Source: Amphimedon queenslandica
Lineage: Eukaryota > Porifera > Demospongiae > Haplosclerida > Niphatidae
Assembly: GCF_000090795.2 (NCBI RefSeq)
Contig: NW_003546475.1
Span: 10,609-74,608 of the forward strand
Length of the DNA: 64,000 bases
Direction: 5' to 3'
Part shown: positions 37,201 through 46,380 of the stretch, in pieces
Numbering within the stretch: the stretch's first letter is position 1
Layout of the letters: each line of letters opens with the position of its first letter
The notes under the pieces: generated by a model
Database searches by the model: none
The model's input: the letters and a program-made list of their open reading frames with translations, nothing else
Told to the model about the DNA's origin: nothing
Program-made: the position numbers and the translations under genes

Positions 37201-37766
37201 AATCCTTAAATGTACCACAAAGAGACACTGATAGTCAAATTACTTCTGTACCAGAAGATGAAGGTATTTTGACATAATGGATAACCATTTGTATTTTGTA
37301 TCCAATCCAGAAACACAAGACATACAAAACATGAGTACAAATTCAAATGCTATGACTAATGAAGCCGTATCTTGGTCAGATGATGAAGGTTAGAAGTTAA
37401 TACTTGTATTATAGTACTATCATAATATCAATTGCTATACATGTAGATGACAATCCACACCTTGAACCAGCTAATGATAGAGGTATTATTGGTTGTTAAC
37501 ATTATTAATAATTATTGCTACAATTGTTAACATTAGATCCTTCACTGAGTCCATCAGAAGCGCTAGAACTATTACGAAAGGAAAGAGAAGCTAAACAACC
37601 ACCATCAAAGAGGATTAGAGTCAGAACACAATTTGATTCAGATGACGATGATGGTGGTGGTGGTGATAATGAAGTGAGCAGTAGTAGATCTATTTCTAAA
37701 GAAAGAGATGAGCCACGTCGTCTTAAAAGGAATGCTCTATACGACAGTGATGATGATGATGACTGA
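13947..37766 (+). CDS. TIMELESS: TIMELESS (replication fork protection protein)
   Basis: Exon 1 (13947-14028) starts [20 protein letters not shown]; exon 2 (14079-14169) ends LGKARILQK; exon 3 (31041-31102) resumes in phase 0 with [20 protein letters not shown]. Then come [35 protein letters not shown], the large exon 33643-34103 ([33 protein letters not shown]), acidic EEEEEEEEE near 34460, Myb-like pieces [15 protein letters not shown] (about 36160) and [18 protein letters not shown] (about 36510), and an acidic tail ending [11 protein letters not shown] before the stop at 37764. Order and motifs match animal TIMELESS, partner of TIPIN at stalled forks and in S-phase checkpoint signalling. 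Introns are mostly 45-150 nt, except intron 2 (14170-31040, 16,871 nt). AATAAA at 37835. Confidence 0.92.
14298..14470. mobile_element. Partial MITE, relative of 47914-48121
   Basis: Shares TACCGTGTAAG at the left end, TAAAATCCGCGAAAATC and CCCACATGGCACGTGGTAGA with the full copy at 47914-48121. The right terminus is lost. Confidence 0.7.
14573..14990 (-). mobile_element. Tc1/mariner-like transposase N-terminal fragment
   Basis: Minus-strand reading gives [20 protein letters not shown] (about 14930-14985), a helix-turn-helix DNA-binding segment, then [20 protein letters not shown] and [20 protein letters not shown] (about 14640-14800). This resembles the N-terminal region of IS630/Tc1-mariner-like transposases common in invertebrates. 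The DDE catalytic part is not seen, so it is a remnant. Confidence 0.6.
15155..15350 (-). repeat. Inverted partner of the repeat at 28430-28625
   Basis: Read on the minus strand it carries GCATTAATGAGGCAAT and GGATTTTTGTCCACTATGGC, also present on the plus strand at 28430-28625. Each copy has a CACGTGA core and a CCTACT-TAGGCGG segment. Confidence 0.75.
15380..15960 (+). mobile_element. Integrase-core-type transposon ORF, N-terminal part
   Basis: A short start [13 protein letters not shown] is followed by what look like small exons, then a longer frame (15633-15821) with [20 protein letters not shown] and a helix-turn-helix-like segment. About 15840-15955 resembles the region just before the rve catalytic core ([20 protein letters not shown] then [11 protein letters not shown]). 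The pattern fits the multi-copy rve-type transposase-like proteins of fish, cnidarians and sponges, whose family name I am not sure of. The catalytic core is missing and the copy is degraded. It faces the HECT gene downstream. Confidence 0.5.
16297..18264 (-). CDS. HECT E3-like gene with zinc-finger segment, probably element-borne
   Basis: Multi-exon minus-strand gene. From the N-terminal side: [20 protein letters not shown] (about 18130-18190); [20 protein letters not shown] (about 17970-18050), with a C-H-C pattern like a UBZ-type finger; acidic spacers; then a HECT domain: [20 protein letters not shown] (about 17380-17440), [20 protein letters not shown] (about 16780-16840), [20 protein letters not shown] and [19 protein letters not shown] (16360-16500). 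The STCALTL cysteine matches the catalytic Cys. Such genes, related to G2E3-like proteins, are multicopy in fish and sponge genomes, so an accessory gene of a DNA transposon is likelier than a host single-copy ligase. At least one break is apparent. Intronic position and retroelement debris upstream suggest it is not functional here. Confidence 0.6.
18330..18680 (-). mobile_element. Gypsy-like LTR retroelement fossil (Gag zinc-knuckle region)
   Basis: Short fragment of a Ty3/gypsy-type Gag-Pol, recognised by a CCHC-type zinc knuckle and the preceding helical segment. No LTRs, RT or integrase recognised nearby. It is broken, with several breaks over a short length, and looks old. It abuts the 5' end of the HECT gene. 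Confidence 0.5.
20860..21625. mobile_element. DNA-transposon-like element with GGGGCGAGCCTGAGCT termini
   Basis: Perfect 16-bp terminal inverted repeats: GGGGCGAGCCTGAGCT at 20860 and its complement ending at 21625. Total 766 bp. The interior holds an 85-codon minus-strand frame (21018-21275) rich in R, E, Q and K ([16 protein letters not shown]), like charged leader segments of some eukaryotic transposon ORFs. No transposase domain, so it is non-autonomous. Clear target duplication not seen (flanks ATTAA and AATAA). Confidence 0.65.
21755..22640 (-). mobile_element. Retroelement fossil (Gag-like region, DIRS/gypsy-like)
   Basis: A minus-strand region resembles the Gag-like leader of tyrosine-recombinase or gypsy-type retroelements of sponges and corals, recognised by a segment of the form [16 protein letters not shown]. 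It is broken, with few breaks in the longest part, and no terminal repeats or polymerase were recognised. Class uncertain. Confidence 0.4.
24403..24600 (-). other. Short unrecognised ORF
   Basis: 65 residues, hydrophilic then [18 protein letters not shown]. It lies 250 nt past the end of the 226-residue ORF on the same strand and may be a later exon of the same unit, since an AG acceptor-like end is present near 24600. No family recognised. Confidence 0.25.
24856..25536 (-). CDS. Unrecognised 226-residue coiled-coil ORF in TIMELESS intron 2
   Basis: Uninterrupted frame from ATG at 25536. Residues 1-85 are a predicted coiled coil ([40 protein letters not shown]). A Ser/acidic linker [15 protein letters not shown] follows, then a conserved-looking acidic/aromatic segment [20 protein letters not shown] and [20 protein letters not shown]. 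The last 20 or so residues look like read-through past a splice donor. The length of open frame in AT-rich DNA and the charge pattern suggest real coding use. I recognise no family; an ORF of a mobile element or a host gene nested in the intron are both possible. Confidence 0.4.
   Translation of the reverse strand: MDQVKDSLEIMVDEKINLVKDKIENIVIENLEEKFSDIDSTVEGIMKMLHKEYSETLGLEIAKTHTSIIEIMENRLESFKKDIESLAGNKCTVRGERKFDGAALAPSRQDSKSSSSEEDAIAKVNNNMQYFKYKWMTDDDFRKKGLITYKDKLEGDPKFQEPLKSDDPASKEARRKAEQLAIWRKLSQPEKAKVREEYRINNGESNISNCTYLSFTTIFLHPLPFS
27372..27406. repeat. (TTTAA)n simple repeat
   Basis: AATTTAATTTAATTTAATTT run. On the minus strand it could be the A-rich tail of the LINE whose RT remnant lies at 28800-29190, but the link is weak. 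Confidence 0.7.
28050..28059. other. Assembly gap (10 N)
   Basis: Ten Ns between an AGAGAGAGAAA tract and TGTACAATCC, inside TIMELESS intron 2. The true gap length is unknown. Confidence 0.95.
28158..28211. repeat. (AAT)n microsatellite
   Basis: About 17 perfect AAT units, 100 bp from the assembly gap. It yields a poly-N or poly-Y frame that is not a gene. Confidence 0.95.
28430..28625 (+). repeat. Inverted partner of the repeat at 15155-15350
   Basis: Carries GCATTAATGAGGCAATG and GGATTTTTGTCCACTGTGGC in plus orientation; see the partner copy. Full element limits not determined. Confidence 0.75.
28800..29190 (-). mobile_element. Non-LTR (LINE) reverse-transcriptase remnant
   Basis: The minus strand reads [20 protein letters not shown] then YDKIIQFI (about 29080-29170), the classic RT motif of CR1/L2/Jockey-like LINEs. 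A shifted frame gives YGFLYGKDH, and another gives [17 protein letters not shown] (about 28890-28940). Frame changes and stops make it dead. Confidence 0.75.
29485..30139 (-). other. Unrecognised ORF pair with internal duplication
   Basis: Two overlapping minus-strand frames: one from 30139 starts [20 protein letters not shown], the other (to 29485) holds [20 protein letters not shown], a Cys pair, and ends [19 protein letters not shown] segment of about 57-65 bp carrying the TMDTGLEQQ coding word is duplicated at 29929-30050, and the frame changes within it. It looks like a mobile-element ORF with a basic N-terminus and a zinc-site-like CSTC, but I cannot name the family. Confidence 0.35.
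35193..35860 (-). repeat. ~170-bp monomer repeat family, copy in TIMELESS intron
   Basis: Reverse-strand orientation. Contains TTGAGCTAATTCCAATCAAA and TTGCTCAAAAATTTGGCC several times and ends at the family terminus AAGCATGCTGTTTAGCTCAC near 35846. Confidence 0.8.
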
Positions 37767-37834
37767 CTTTTTATTAATACTTGAAAAATTTTAAAGACTA
37801 ATAATGTATGTAGTATGTACATCACCAACTTTAC

Positions 37835-37840
37835 AATAAA
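37835..37840 (+). terminator. TIMELESS polyadenylation signal
   Basis: AATAAA 69 nt past the stop codon, only 52 nt before the stop of the convergent CDK2-like gene. Confidence 0.7.
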
Positions 37841-37892
37841 ATGATAAATGCTAGCAATATGATTTAAAAGGTTATTAGTATTTTAACAAACT

Positions 37893-40530
37893 TTATTCAG
37901 AGAAAAATGGATGACGCATACCGTTGATGGCTGTGATCCGTTTACATGGTTCATAACAGAGCATTTGCTATAGCAAATAATTAATTAAATGGCTGGAGTA
38001 TTTTAATGACTTACTTCTAACAGATTGATACCTAAAGTATCTAATGATTTTACTATCCTTTGCAGATTTTGGCGAGGCCATTTTGGGAAAGAGCTCTTAT
38101 AATCAGGAAATGATGATATTCCTGGCCATACAGACTCATCAGGAGTTCCTAGAGTTCTATATTGATTAGCTTAATTATCACAGAATTTTAATTGATAAAA
38201 TTCGTTTCACCTGAATATCCTGAACAGTTGATCAATCTCAGAGTCACCAGGAAAAAGTGGACGCTTGGTTACCATTTCAGCAAAAATACATCCAATAGAC
38301 CAAATATCAACCGGTGTAGAGTAATACTGTGACCCTAACAACAACTCAGGAGATCTATACCAAAGTGTAACTACCTAAAAAAACAAAAAATTAATTATAA
38401 GATAAATTTACATTAAATTACGTTGTATTACTCACTTCATGAGTGTATGTCCTCACTGGTACACCAAAGGCACGAGCTAATCCAAAATCTGCCAGTTTAA
38501 TACGACCATCACTACTGATCAACAGGTTCTGTGGCTTTAAGTCTCTGTGTAATACACGATGAGCATGACAGTATGCCACACCTTCCAGTAACTGATACAA
38601 ATAATCCTACACACCAGATATCATTGTACTGACAAACAAAATAATGTTGGACCTTAGCTCTTGCTGTTGGTATACCAGTTGGAGCATGTCTGTCCATGTA
38701 CTTCTTAAGGTCATAGTCCAAAAACTCGAACACCATAAAGAGCTTACGGTCACAATAGAGTACATCCAGTAAGCTGAATTAGTGATAGCAGTAATTGTGT
38801 TAATAGAATTATACTGTATTACCTCACAATGTTCACATGATCCAACTCTTTCAATATGGATATCTCTCTGATAGCTGTAGATGGCACACCTTCACATTCT
38901 CTATTTTAAATGAAATAGCAAAGTGCTGGGTAACTTTCTAATCACTTACGCTACACTTTCATTAAAATGGCTGTTTTTAATTTTTTGCAAAAATTAAGGC
39001 AAAAAATTTCATAATGACATAAAATTTGTGAAAATGAACCAATTTCACAATAACACTGGGCAAATTACTCAAGAGTCGACCTGGTTTTCACAAAAGCATG
39101 TTACATGTAAGTGATCTAAAAAGCATGCCGACACCTGACAAGCCTTATATCATGGAGCAACTCTGAAGCAATTTGATTGGAATCAGCACAAACTTTCTAT
39201 ACAACACAAGAACATGTACATGTACCATATGTATCAAAGAATTTATAAAACTGAAGAAATCTCTTCTTTCAATTATGCCAAAATTTGGCCCGAGACTATG
39301 TATGATATACATTTAGTATAGGGACTTTCATCCAATTTTTAACAAAAATCTAATTTTAATTGAAATTAGCTAAAATTTAGTACACAACATAAGGACATGT
39401 ACATGTACATATGCACCAGAAATTTATAAAAATGGGGAGTTCTTTTCTTTTCAATTTTGGCCAAATTTGGCCTGAGACTTTATAACTTCTACTCGGTTTT
39501 GAAGCAACTTAAAAATTTGTAAAAAACTATTTTGATCGAATCAGCTCAAACCTTCTGCGCAACATAAGGACATGTAATCGTACACCATGTATCAGAGAAA
39601 ATTATAAAAATTCTCTTGGAACCAATTTGACAAAAAGGCCATGTATGGCCTGGCCCAATTTGTAATCAAACTTTAAAAACTAATAAAAAATTTCAATTGT
39701 TGGTTGGAATCAGCTCAAACTTTCCACACAATGAAAGAACATGTAATATTACGTATCAGAAAAGTAATAAGAATTCTATCCTTGCCATGTTTGATGAAAT
39801 TTGACAAAATTTAATACCAGTACAGGATTTTAGGAACTTTACTAACAAGAAGCTGGGTACAATGTATGTATGTTGGGTATCCCTCAATGATGAAATACTT
39901 GTAGTTCCAAAGCCTACTAAAACTTTCAAAATTATTTTATATATACATGTACATGTATCTGCTATCACATGTATTTCTGGTCTGGTAAACTAATATTATA
40001 TTGTGGGCTTCTCCACTTATGAATCAAAATCAGCCATGTACATGTATTGCACAGTACCACATACGTGTACGTTTTCATTAAAATTTCCCAATATTTAACT
40101 GTATTGCTTTATCCAAAATTTATAATGCATTGAAATATATCCAATAAGGTAAAATACAGTAACAAGGCATGTACTATTCACCATGTAAAAATGCTTAAAC
40201 CCTCAAAAATCTTAAAATAATTTTAACAGATGTGCCTAAAAATTATCTTAATACACAGCATTATTTTTATTTTAAAATTCTGCTCAATTTATTTCACCAA
40301 GTCCCCTCCACCCATATAATTACACACCGCAAGGCCCAAACACAAATCAAACATTTTGTACATGTATAATTTAAAAATACTTACGCATCTAAACGTATTT
40401 TCTTTAATGCCACAACTCTATTACCATGAGTAGCCTGGCGAGCTTTATACACAACCCCATACGTTCCCTCTCCTATCTTCTCCAGTCTCTCGTACCCGTC
40501 CATCTTATCCTCAAGACTTACCATGGCCAT
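37893..40530 (-). CDS. CDK2-like cyclin-dependent kinase
   Basis: Multi-exon kinase. Start [20 protein letters not shown] at 40530, or the inner Met at 40503, which gives the usual CDK length. Motifs in order: glycine loop [22 protein letters not shown] lysine; cyclin-binding helix PSTAIRE (about 38870); [28 protein letters not shown] with T-loop threonine; [26 protein letters not shown]; a last small exon [20 protein letters not shown] to the stop at 37893-37895. [10 protein letters not shown] is the CDK2/CDK3 form (CDK1 has GIPIRVYTHE), so CDK2-like is favoured. It drives S-phase entry with cyclin E/A. The intron about 38945-40384 is long and holds a repeat array. A tail-to-tail neighbour is TIMELESS, and HUS1 starts 184 bp upstream on the other strand. 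Confidence 0.9.
39105..39850 (+). repeat. Tandem array of ~170-190-bp monomers in CDK2-like intron
   Basis: Starts at the family terminus TAAGTGATCTAAAAAGCATG (39107) and holds four monomers, each ending in a GAACATG/GGACATG word near 39206, 39397, 39571 and 39740. Core TGATTGGAATCAGCACAAAC. Confidence 0.8.
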
Positions 40531-40714
40531 GGCTATAGACTAAACAACGAATACAGAAAATTCAAGGAAGTAGTAAACTGAAATAATACCGAGAGTCAGA
40601 GACACAACTGGGTTCAGCTGTTCCTCCCTCTTGTACTGGCCTACCGCCTTATTACCCGCGCAAGTCTACACGTGGGAGGTGTGATGTTACTGCATATGGC
40701 GGCTTGATGAAAAT
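40531..40714. promoter_or_regulatory. Divergent promoter between CDK2-like gene and HUS1
   Basis: 184 bp between two start codons on opposite strands. It contains CCCGCGC, CACGTG and ATGGCGGC words but no TATA box that I trust. A shared bidirectional promoter is inferred. Confidence 0.6.
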
Positions 40715-42822
40715 ATGAAATTTAGAGCTAGATTGGATGATGCTGTTAGTATCACACGGTTATCGAGTAAGTATGCTGACCACTGTGTGTATTAATGACT
40801 GTTTTTAGATGTTGTGGCTACGCTGGCTAAGAATGTTAAAGTCTGTGTCCTTCGATTATCAGCTGGTAAAGTTTGTTTTGTGATATCCGGGAAAGGTTCT
40901 ATCAATATGTGGTGTGAACTAAATCAGGTAATTATGTGATATTATATTTGTTGTTCCTCTGCTATTGGGCATTTCGATGATAGGGAAAACATAGATCTTA
41001 TCCTAGAGCTATGGGACTGTTTACTATCAATGGGTAAAACCACATTGTACTAATTGAAGGGGTAATTGAATATAGTGCTTTAGCACTTTATTATCAATGT
41101 CCGTCAAGGAACGAAACTTTTATGGTTTCACAGATTAACATGCATCCACAAAATTAAAGCTCTACAAAATATTTCATTGCCATTTAAGGGTGTGGCACTA
41201 GCCATGAAATTTGTTATTTTTTAGAAATCTGCAAGAGTTTTGGCTTCTTGAAAATAAAGTGCTATATTGAAATTTAAGCAAAAGAAATTAAAGGGGTGTG
41301 GTAAAAATTGTACTGAATTGTTTTAATACATGTACATGTATATTTGATTATTTGGGAAAGTGGTGTTTAGGAAATATACAAGCATGATGGGGTGTGTTAT
41401 TAAATTTTACCACTCATTAGAAAAGGCATAAAGCAGTATATCTATGAAGCACATGTACATGTATTTTAAATGTTAGTAAAAGTAGTCATATTGTTATTTT
41501 GACCATGCACTGTTTTTCAAGTATAGATAAGTAATGCAATATTGCTAGGACATAATGATAATACCGTATAGTGCTTTAAATTGTCGGGGAATTTCATTTT
41601 GGTGATTGGCAGTTTGCAAGCTGAATCGCCAATATTAAAACCACCTATCATTAATGAGCATGATGCTTCTTATTATCATACCTTTAATTTGTAGAGTAAA
41701 TTTTTTTCAGAATATCGGATTGAAGGTCGTGATGAACATAACGAAATCTTTCTTGAAGTTCAGATGGAACAGTTGGCTAGAGCATTACGTCATACAAGTA
41801 CTGCTGTATCAGTTAAGATGAAACTGACCAAACGTAATGGGGCTTATTTGTTAATAGATATCATACAGGTAAATAATTTGACATTTAGTACAACTGGTAC
41901 ATTTCCAAAGGCAACAGTAACTGGTGGAAATAGGAATGTTGTACATGAGGTACCAGTTAATATTGTTCCTCAGAGACTTTGGGCTGACTATCAAGAACCA
42001 GACATGCCAGATATTGATGTAAGACTTTTTGTGATTTTCCTACTGCGAGTGATACCGTATAACAGGAAATTATGGAGGGACTAAAATTTGGCGAATTGCT
42101 AAATTTTGGTGATTGGCGAATTGTAATGTGGTGAATTTGTGGCCACAATGACGGGTTTTTATTTTGATGAATGGCTAACAAAATGCCAAATTCGCCAAAT
42201 TTAATCCCCTCCAAAACTTCCCACTATACTGTACATTATACATCTACATATACATTATTATAGGTGAGCATTTTTCTACCACCATTGAAGCAAGTAAAGA
42301 CTATCATTGATCGTATGAAGTCACTTGACAATTATATTGTAAGATGACACAGTCATATGCTGTACCTATAATTATAATTATTGCTGATATTTTATGATAG
42401 ACACTGTCAGCTAATATGAGTGGGGAACTAAATATCAGGATTGAAACAAGCACTGTTACTGCCACGACATACTTCAAAAACTTGACGAATCACAAATTCC
42501 GTACGTAATTCAATTAAACTAGTATTCCCCAATATTTTCTCTCCTACATGTGTATCTAATTATCTTTTATTCTCAGGTGACGATGATGATGAATTAGATA
42601 AAACTGTCATGTATGAAGCTAGGGTGGATATAAAAAAACTCAGCCATGTTTTGACAGGTCATTTTAATCCTATCAAAGTCATTTGTAGTAAGTGAGGAAT
42701 CATCAAATTTTTACATTTTGTACCATAATAATTCTTTAGATATTGTGGATGGATGTGGTTTACAATTTTTCCTGTTACATCAAGATGTGTCATTACAGTA
42801 CTATATTCCCGCAATATCATGA
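40715..42822 (+). CDS. HUS1: HUS1 checkpoint clamp component
   Basis: Start MKFRARLDDAVSITRLS at 40715, stop TGA at 42820-42822. The exons give KNVKVCVLRLSAGKVCFVIS, INMWCELNQ, EVQMEQLARALRHTSTAVSV with KMKLTKRNG (41764-41850), PVNIVPQRLWADYQEPDMPD (about 41956-42015), VSIFLPPLKQVKTIIDRMKS, SGELNIRIETSTVTATTYFK, ARVDIKKLSHVLTGHFNPIK and HQDVSLQYYIPAIS. These align along the whole of human HUS1, including the C-terminal YFIPA-S ending. HUS1 is the third member of the RAD9-RAD1-HUS1 ring loaded at damaged DNA. One intron carries a full MITE (42053-42233). The reading frame is intact. Confidence 0.95.
41563..41640. mobile_element. MITE fragment in HUS1 intron
   Basis: Begins TACCGTATAGTGC and contains GATTGGCAGTTTGCAAGC, like the left half of the TACCGTAT family. 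The right end is missing. Confidence 0.45.
42053..42233. mobile_element. TACCGTAT-type MITE in HUS1 intron
   Basis: Ends TACCGTATAACAGGAAATTA and AACTTCCCACTATACTGTA, with GGCGAATT-type inner repeats. It lies 26 bp past the splice donor GAT/GTAAGA. Confidence 0.85.
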
Positions 42823-42869
42823 TTAATAATAATTATTGTGGGTGACTATATAATGCTAATAATAAGGTT

Positions 42870-45800
42870 CTAAAATTCCTCTTCCTCCTCGTCATCTTCA
42901 TCCACCATCTTAACAACCTCAATGAGCTGCTTTTCAGTTTCTCTTAACTCCTTAAAATGTATTTATTATCATTAGTATTATGATTCTGACAGTATGCTTA
43001 CTTCTACGTTTTCTGACTCTTTATATGATTTGGGTGGATATCTCATAGCCTGTACAAAAAAAAACAAATACACAATACAAAGTGAAACTTCAGTGCAAAA
43101 AAATCAGCCCAGTGACATTATGTTAAGCAAAAAACACTTAAGATAAAGCCTGAATCAGATTTTTAATACATTATAATTATTTTGTTGTTTCAACACTGCC
43201 AACTAGGCATGCTCTACTGACAGTACAAACAGTAAGTGCAATCTAGCATTACTGGATTGTTGATAAACACTCACCTTTACTGATTGTGTGTATAAATCAA
43301 GGCAAAACTGAATTCGTTGGTGAAACGCTTCTTGAGGCTCCTTTGTAGTATAAATGTCAACATGTTCCTAAAGCAATAACAGAATAATGAAACATTGGAC
43401 TCAGTTTTACAGAATGAAAATACCTTAGACTGCATGTAACCTTCATGATGATTAATAGTTGCTTCAATAACACCATCCTTGATAGCCTAAAATCAAGTTT
43501 ATCAGTAAAATTCAGAACATACATTTAAAATAAACTCGCTCCTTACCTTAGCAACTATATATTCTGCATCTAGAGCATCATCTAATCCCAGTTTATCAGC
43601 TATATCTCTTAATGAGATGCGAGAGTATGATAATGAGATTCGACGAATGCCAGTTTTGATAACATTATGTCGGAGTCTCACAATCAAAGTGTAAGTATGG
43701 TCTGCTTGAAAGTGACCCTGATAATTCTCCAAGACATGACCAAACTGAACTAAATCACCATTCCTAACAGCTATGAGAGGGAATCATTTTTATCATCATT
43801 GGCTCCAATACCTTTTGTCAATTGAAAGTATGGCTGCAGTGGTCTCTCCAGTACACGTTCATGGAATATTGCTTTATCTGGTATGTCACCTAACAGTAAT
43901 TCCACTACAACAGCAAATTTGTGGGCAGTCTGTCTGAACCCAATAGCTGACTGTTGAGGGGCCTTGCGAATGGCTTGAATTAGATGCTTGTGACTTTCTG
44001 AGTAATCTAACTGAATTGCTCTAATACGACCTACATGTACAATATATGAATAATACTTATTGTTAATAGGAACAAGTCCAGTGTAAATAAAATGCCAGTT
44101 ATGGCCAGGCAAAATAGAAGCGATACATGTAGGCATGGCTATCATTTACAGTTCAGTAAATGAGCATATAATATCTCCAAACTACAAACTATTTTTCAAA
44201 GTTGTATACAATTTAATAACAATCAGGGTGTATAAATGACAGTATAGACCACCCAGAGTGAGAATTGCAAAAGCTATGAATTTCATTAATTTTATATACG
44301 TTATCCCCCCACGCGCCATAATTGGCTGCCATTTTGGTTGGCAAGTTTGTTAAGGAAGTCAATGGAGGCACGAAGAAAATGCCTCACTTACCTGCTGTAG
44401 CTCTATCAATAGCTAAAAAGTGCTTGTTGTAAGAAAGAATAGCTACCTTTAAGCTTATCCTGTGAAAGATTTGGTCAAATTCACTCCAGAATTCTTAATA
44501 CAGGTTTGTTTTCATGTCGTCCCGTTTGCTCTCCATTGAAAGTTGCCAACCAAAATGGCGGCCGGAATTTATTTCATTGTAAACCACGCCTTACAACCGT
44601 AATAGTCTTCCCACGCAAGCAATTCTCACTCTGGGTGGTCTATACTTATGACCACACACACCAATTTTAATTTTTATGCCTTCTAGTGGGCAAAGATGTA
44701 CTTCCTTTAAATTATATTATATGTATGATAGTTATTAATAAACTAAGTCACTAACCGAGATAAAATAAATAACGTGCCATTTCACAATTGTTGGCTCCAG
44801 AAGGAAACTTGGATTTCGAGACAAGTTTATCAGCCTAAAATTAAAAAAAGTACAAATACAGTAATAAAAACTATTACAGTGCCACATAAACTTACCTGGT
44901 CATAAAGATTGTAATGGATGTAGTTTCTCAAGAGAAGATTAAGCAGTACAGCCTATTCATATACACCAAATTAAATTAAAATAGTATAAAATGTACTTGA
45001 CTCTCTTCATCGTAATGCAAAGATGCTGTCCTCAAACGAGCATGTAAGAAACTAAAAGAATAATTAATTTTAAAAACACATACTCAAAATCCATTACTTT
45101 CTCAAAGAACCCAATTGTCCTTGTAATTCAAATATCCTGGATTGATAAAAGTATACTTTAGCTGCTATAGCATCCAGTGAGCGTCGATTTAAACTAACTA
45201 GCTTTTCCAGTAACTTAGTATTACAAGTTCTAGCCTAGAGAATTAGTACATGATAACAAAACCACATTAATTTCTAACACTCAATGAAAGCATAATTTAT
45301 AAAACATATACATGTACAATGACTTAAATGGTACCTTTTCAATTTCACTATTATCAATTAATTTAATGACAACTAAGAGATGTAGAAAGGCTTCAACTTC
45401 GGGTAAGACAATATTCTTGCGAGTGCCAGCTCGATATTGTGGAATACTTGTTGATGTCTCCATTGGCTACACAAGTAGATGCATGTTATCAAAATTTTAA
45501 ATTTCAATTATTAAAACAATTACCTCATTAATGTAAGCCAGCACTTGCTTATTCACTAAAAAGTAGTAGTATATAGTAATAATAGTGATAATAGTAGCAG
45601 TAGAGCACTAACCAGAAGGGAGAGATGATAACAGATTCCATAATACATTGTCATTCAACTGTTTTCTTAGCTTTTGAATAGACCGTAACGCACGAACAAT
45701 GTAACGAGACTCTTTCTGAATAACGCCACGTTCAATCAGTTTCATTTGCTCACGTACATCTACATAGACAATATTCTTATGAAAATACCAATAGTCACAG

Positions 45801-46004
45801 TAACTGTGCTCCAATTAGAATATTAATGAAAAAGGGTCTCTACTGTTTCAGGCTGTCTTATGTACAAGTCTATAAGTCTACAGAGCATTTCCTACCTTCA
45901 CAAGTTAACGTGTCTTTATCCTTTTCAACGGGTTTTTGATCAGTCTTATCAGCAGGGGCTTTTTCTTCAAGTTCCATCTCTACGGGCACATCCTCGTCGG
46001 CCAT
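42870..46004 (-). CDS. PSMD3: 26S proteasome regulatory subunit PSMD3 / Rpn3
   Basis: Start [20 protein letters not shown] at 46004; stop at 42870-42872 after an acidic tail DEDDEEEEF. Exons include [20 protein letters not shown] (about 45710-45770), [19 protein letters not shown] (about 45340-45410), [40 protein letters not shown] and [15 protein letters not shown] (43880-44030), then the PCI/winged-helix part: [40 protein letters not shown] (43550-43710), [20 protein letters not shown]. This order is that of PSMD3, a lid subunit of the 19S particle. About 13 short exons; one intron holds a young TIR element. An NRF1-type palindrome lies 13 bp upstream of the ATG. Confidence 0.95.
44242..44645. 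mobile_element. 404-bp element with perfect 27-bp inverted termini
   Basis: GTATAGACCACCCAGAGTGA at the left and its exact complement at the right; the inverted repeat is identical over 27 bp. No transposase. It carries two inverted inner words, CCAAAATGGCGGCC and GCTGCCATTTTGG. It lies in a PSMD3 intron. Identical ends suggest a recent insertion. Confidence 0.85.
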
Positions 46005-46016
46005 TTTTACAGTACT

Positions 46017-46028
46017 ACGCATGCGCAT
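46017..46028. promoter_or_regulatory. NRF1-type palindrome upstream of PSMD3
   Basis: ACGCATGCGCAT, core GCATGCGC, 13 bp 5' of the PSMD3 ATG. It resembles the nuclear respiratory factor 1 site found in many metazoan housekeeping promoters. Confidence 0.5.
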
Positions 46029-46180
46029 TCATGATTCATGCCAAGTTTTGCCAAAAAATAAAGGGCTCAGGCTGGTAGATTATTAGCTGGAAAAGACAGA
46101 ATCTCTACCTTATGTTGCTGCTAGAAAACTCCTGAATTGTTTTTTACTTTAAGCCTTGCTAAACTGACTTTAAAATACAG

Positions 46181-46380
46181 TATACCGGTTTATTTTCGTG
46201 GTAAAAATATTTTTCGCGAAATTTTGCGGTTCAGAGATGAGAGCAAAATTGTTTCGCCGCGAAATTCTGTTCTCCATTGCCACGTGGTGCAGCCTGCAAG
46301 CCATTCGCGAAAATTAATTTCGAGAAAACTTAGAAATGCAAGATTCGCGAGAATTTTCTACCGCGAAAATAAACCGGTAT
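46181..46380. mobile_element. MITE with ATACCGGTTTATTTTCG termini
   Basis: 200 bp. Left ATACCGGTTTATTTTCGTGG, right CCGCGAAAATAAACCGGTAT, inverted. The interior is rich in TTCGCGA words. Confidence 0.85.

Noticed and set aside
37505-37828. Minus-strand frame rich in Ser/Leu
   Set aside because: Antisense of the acidic TIMELESS tail.
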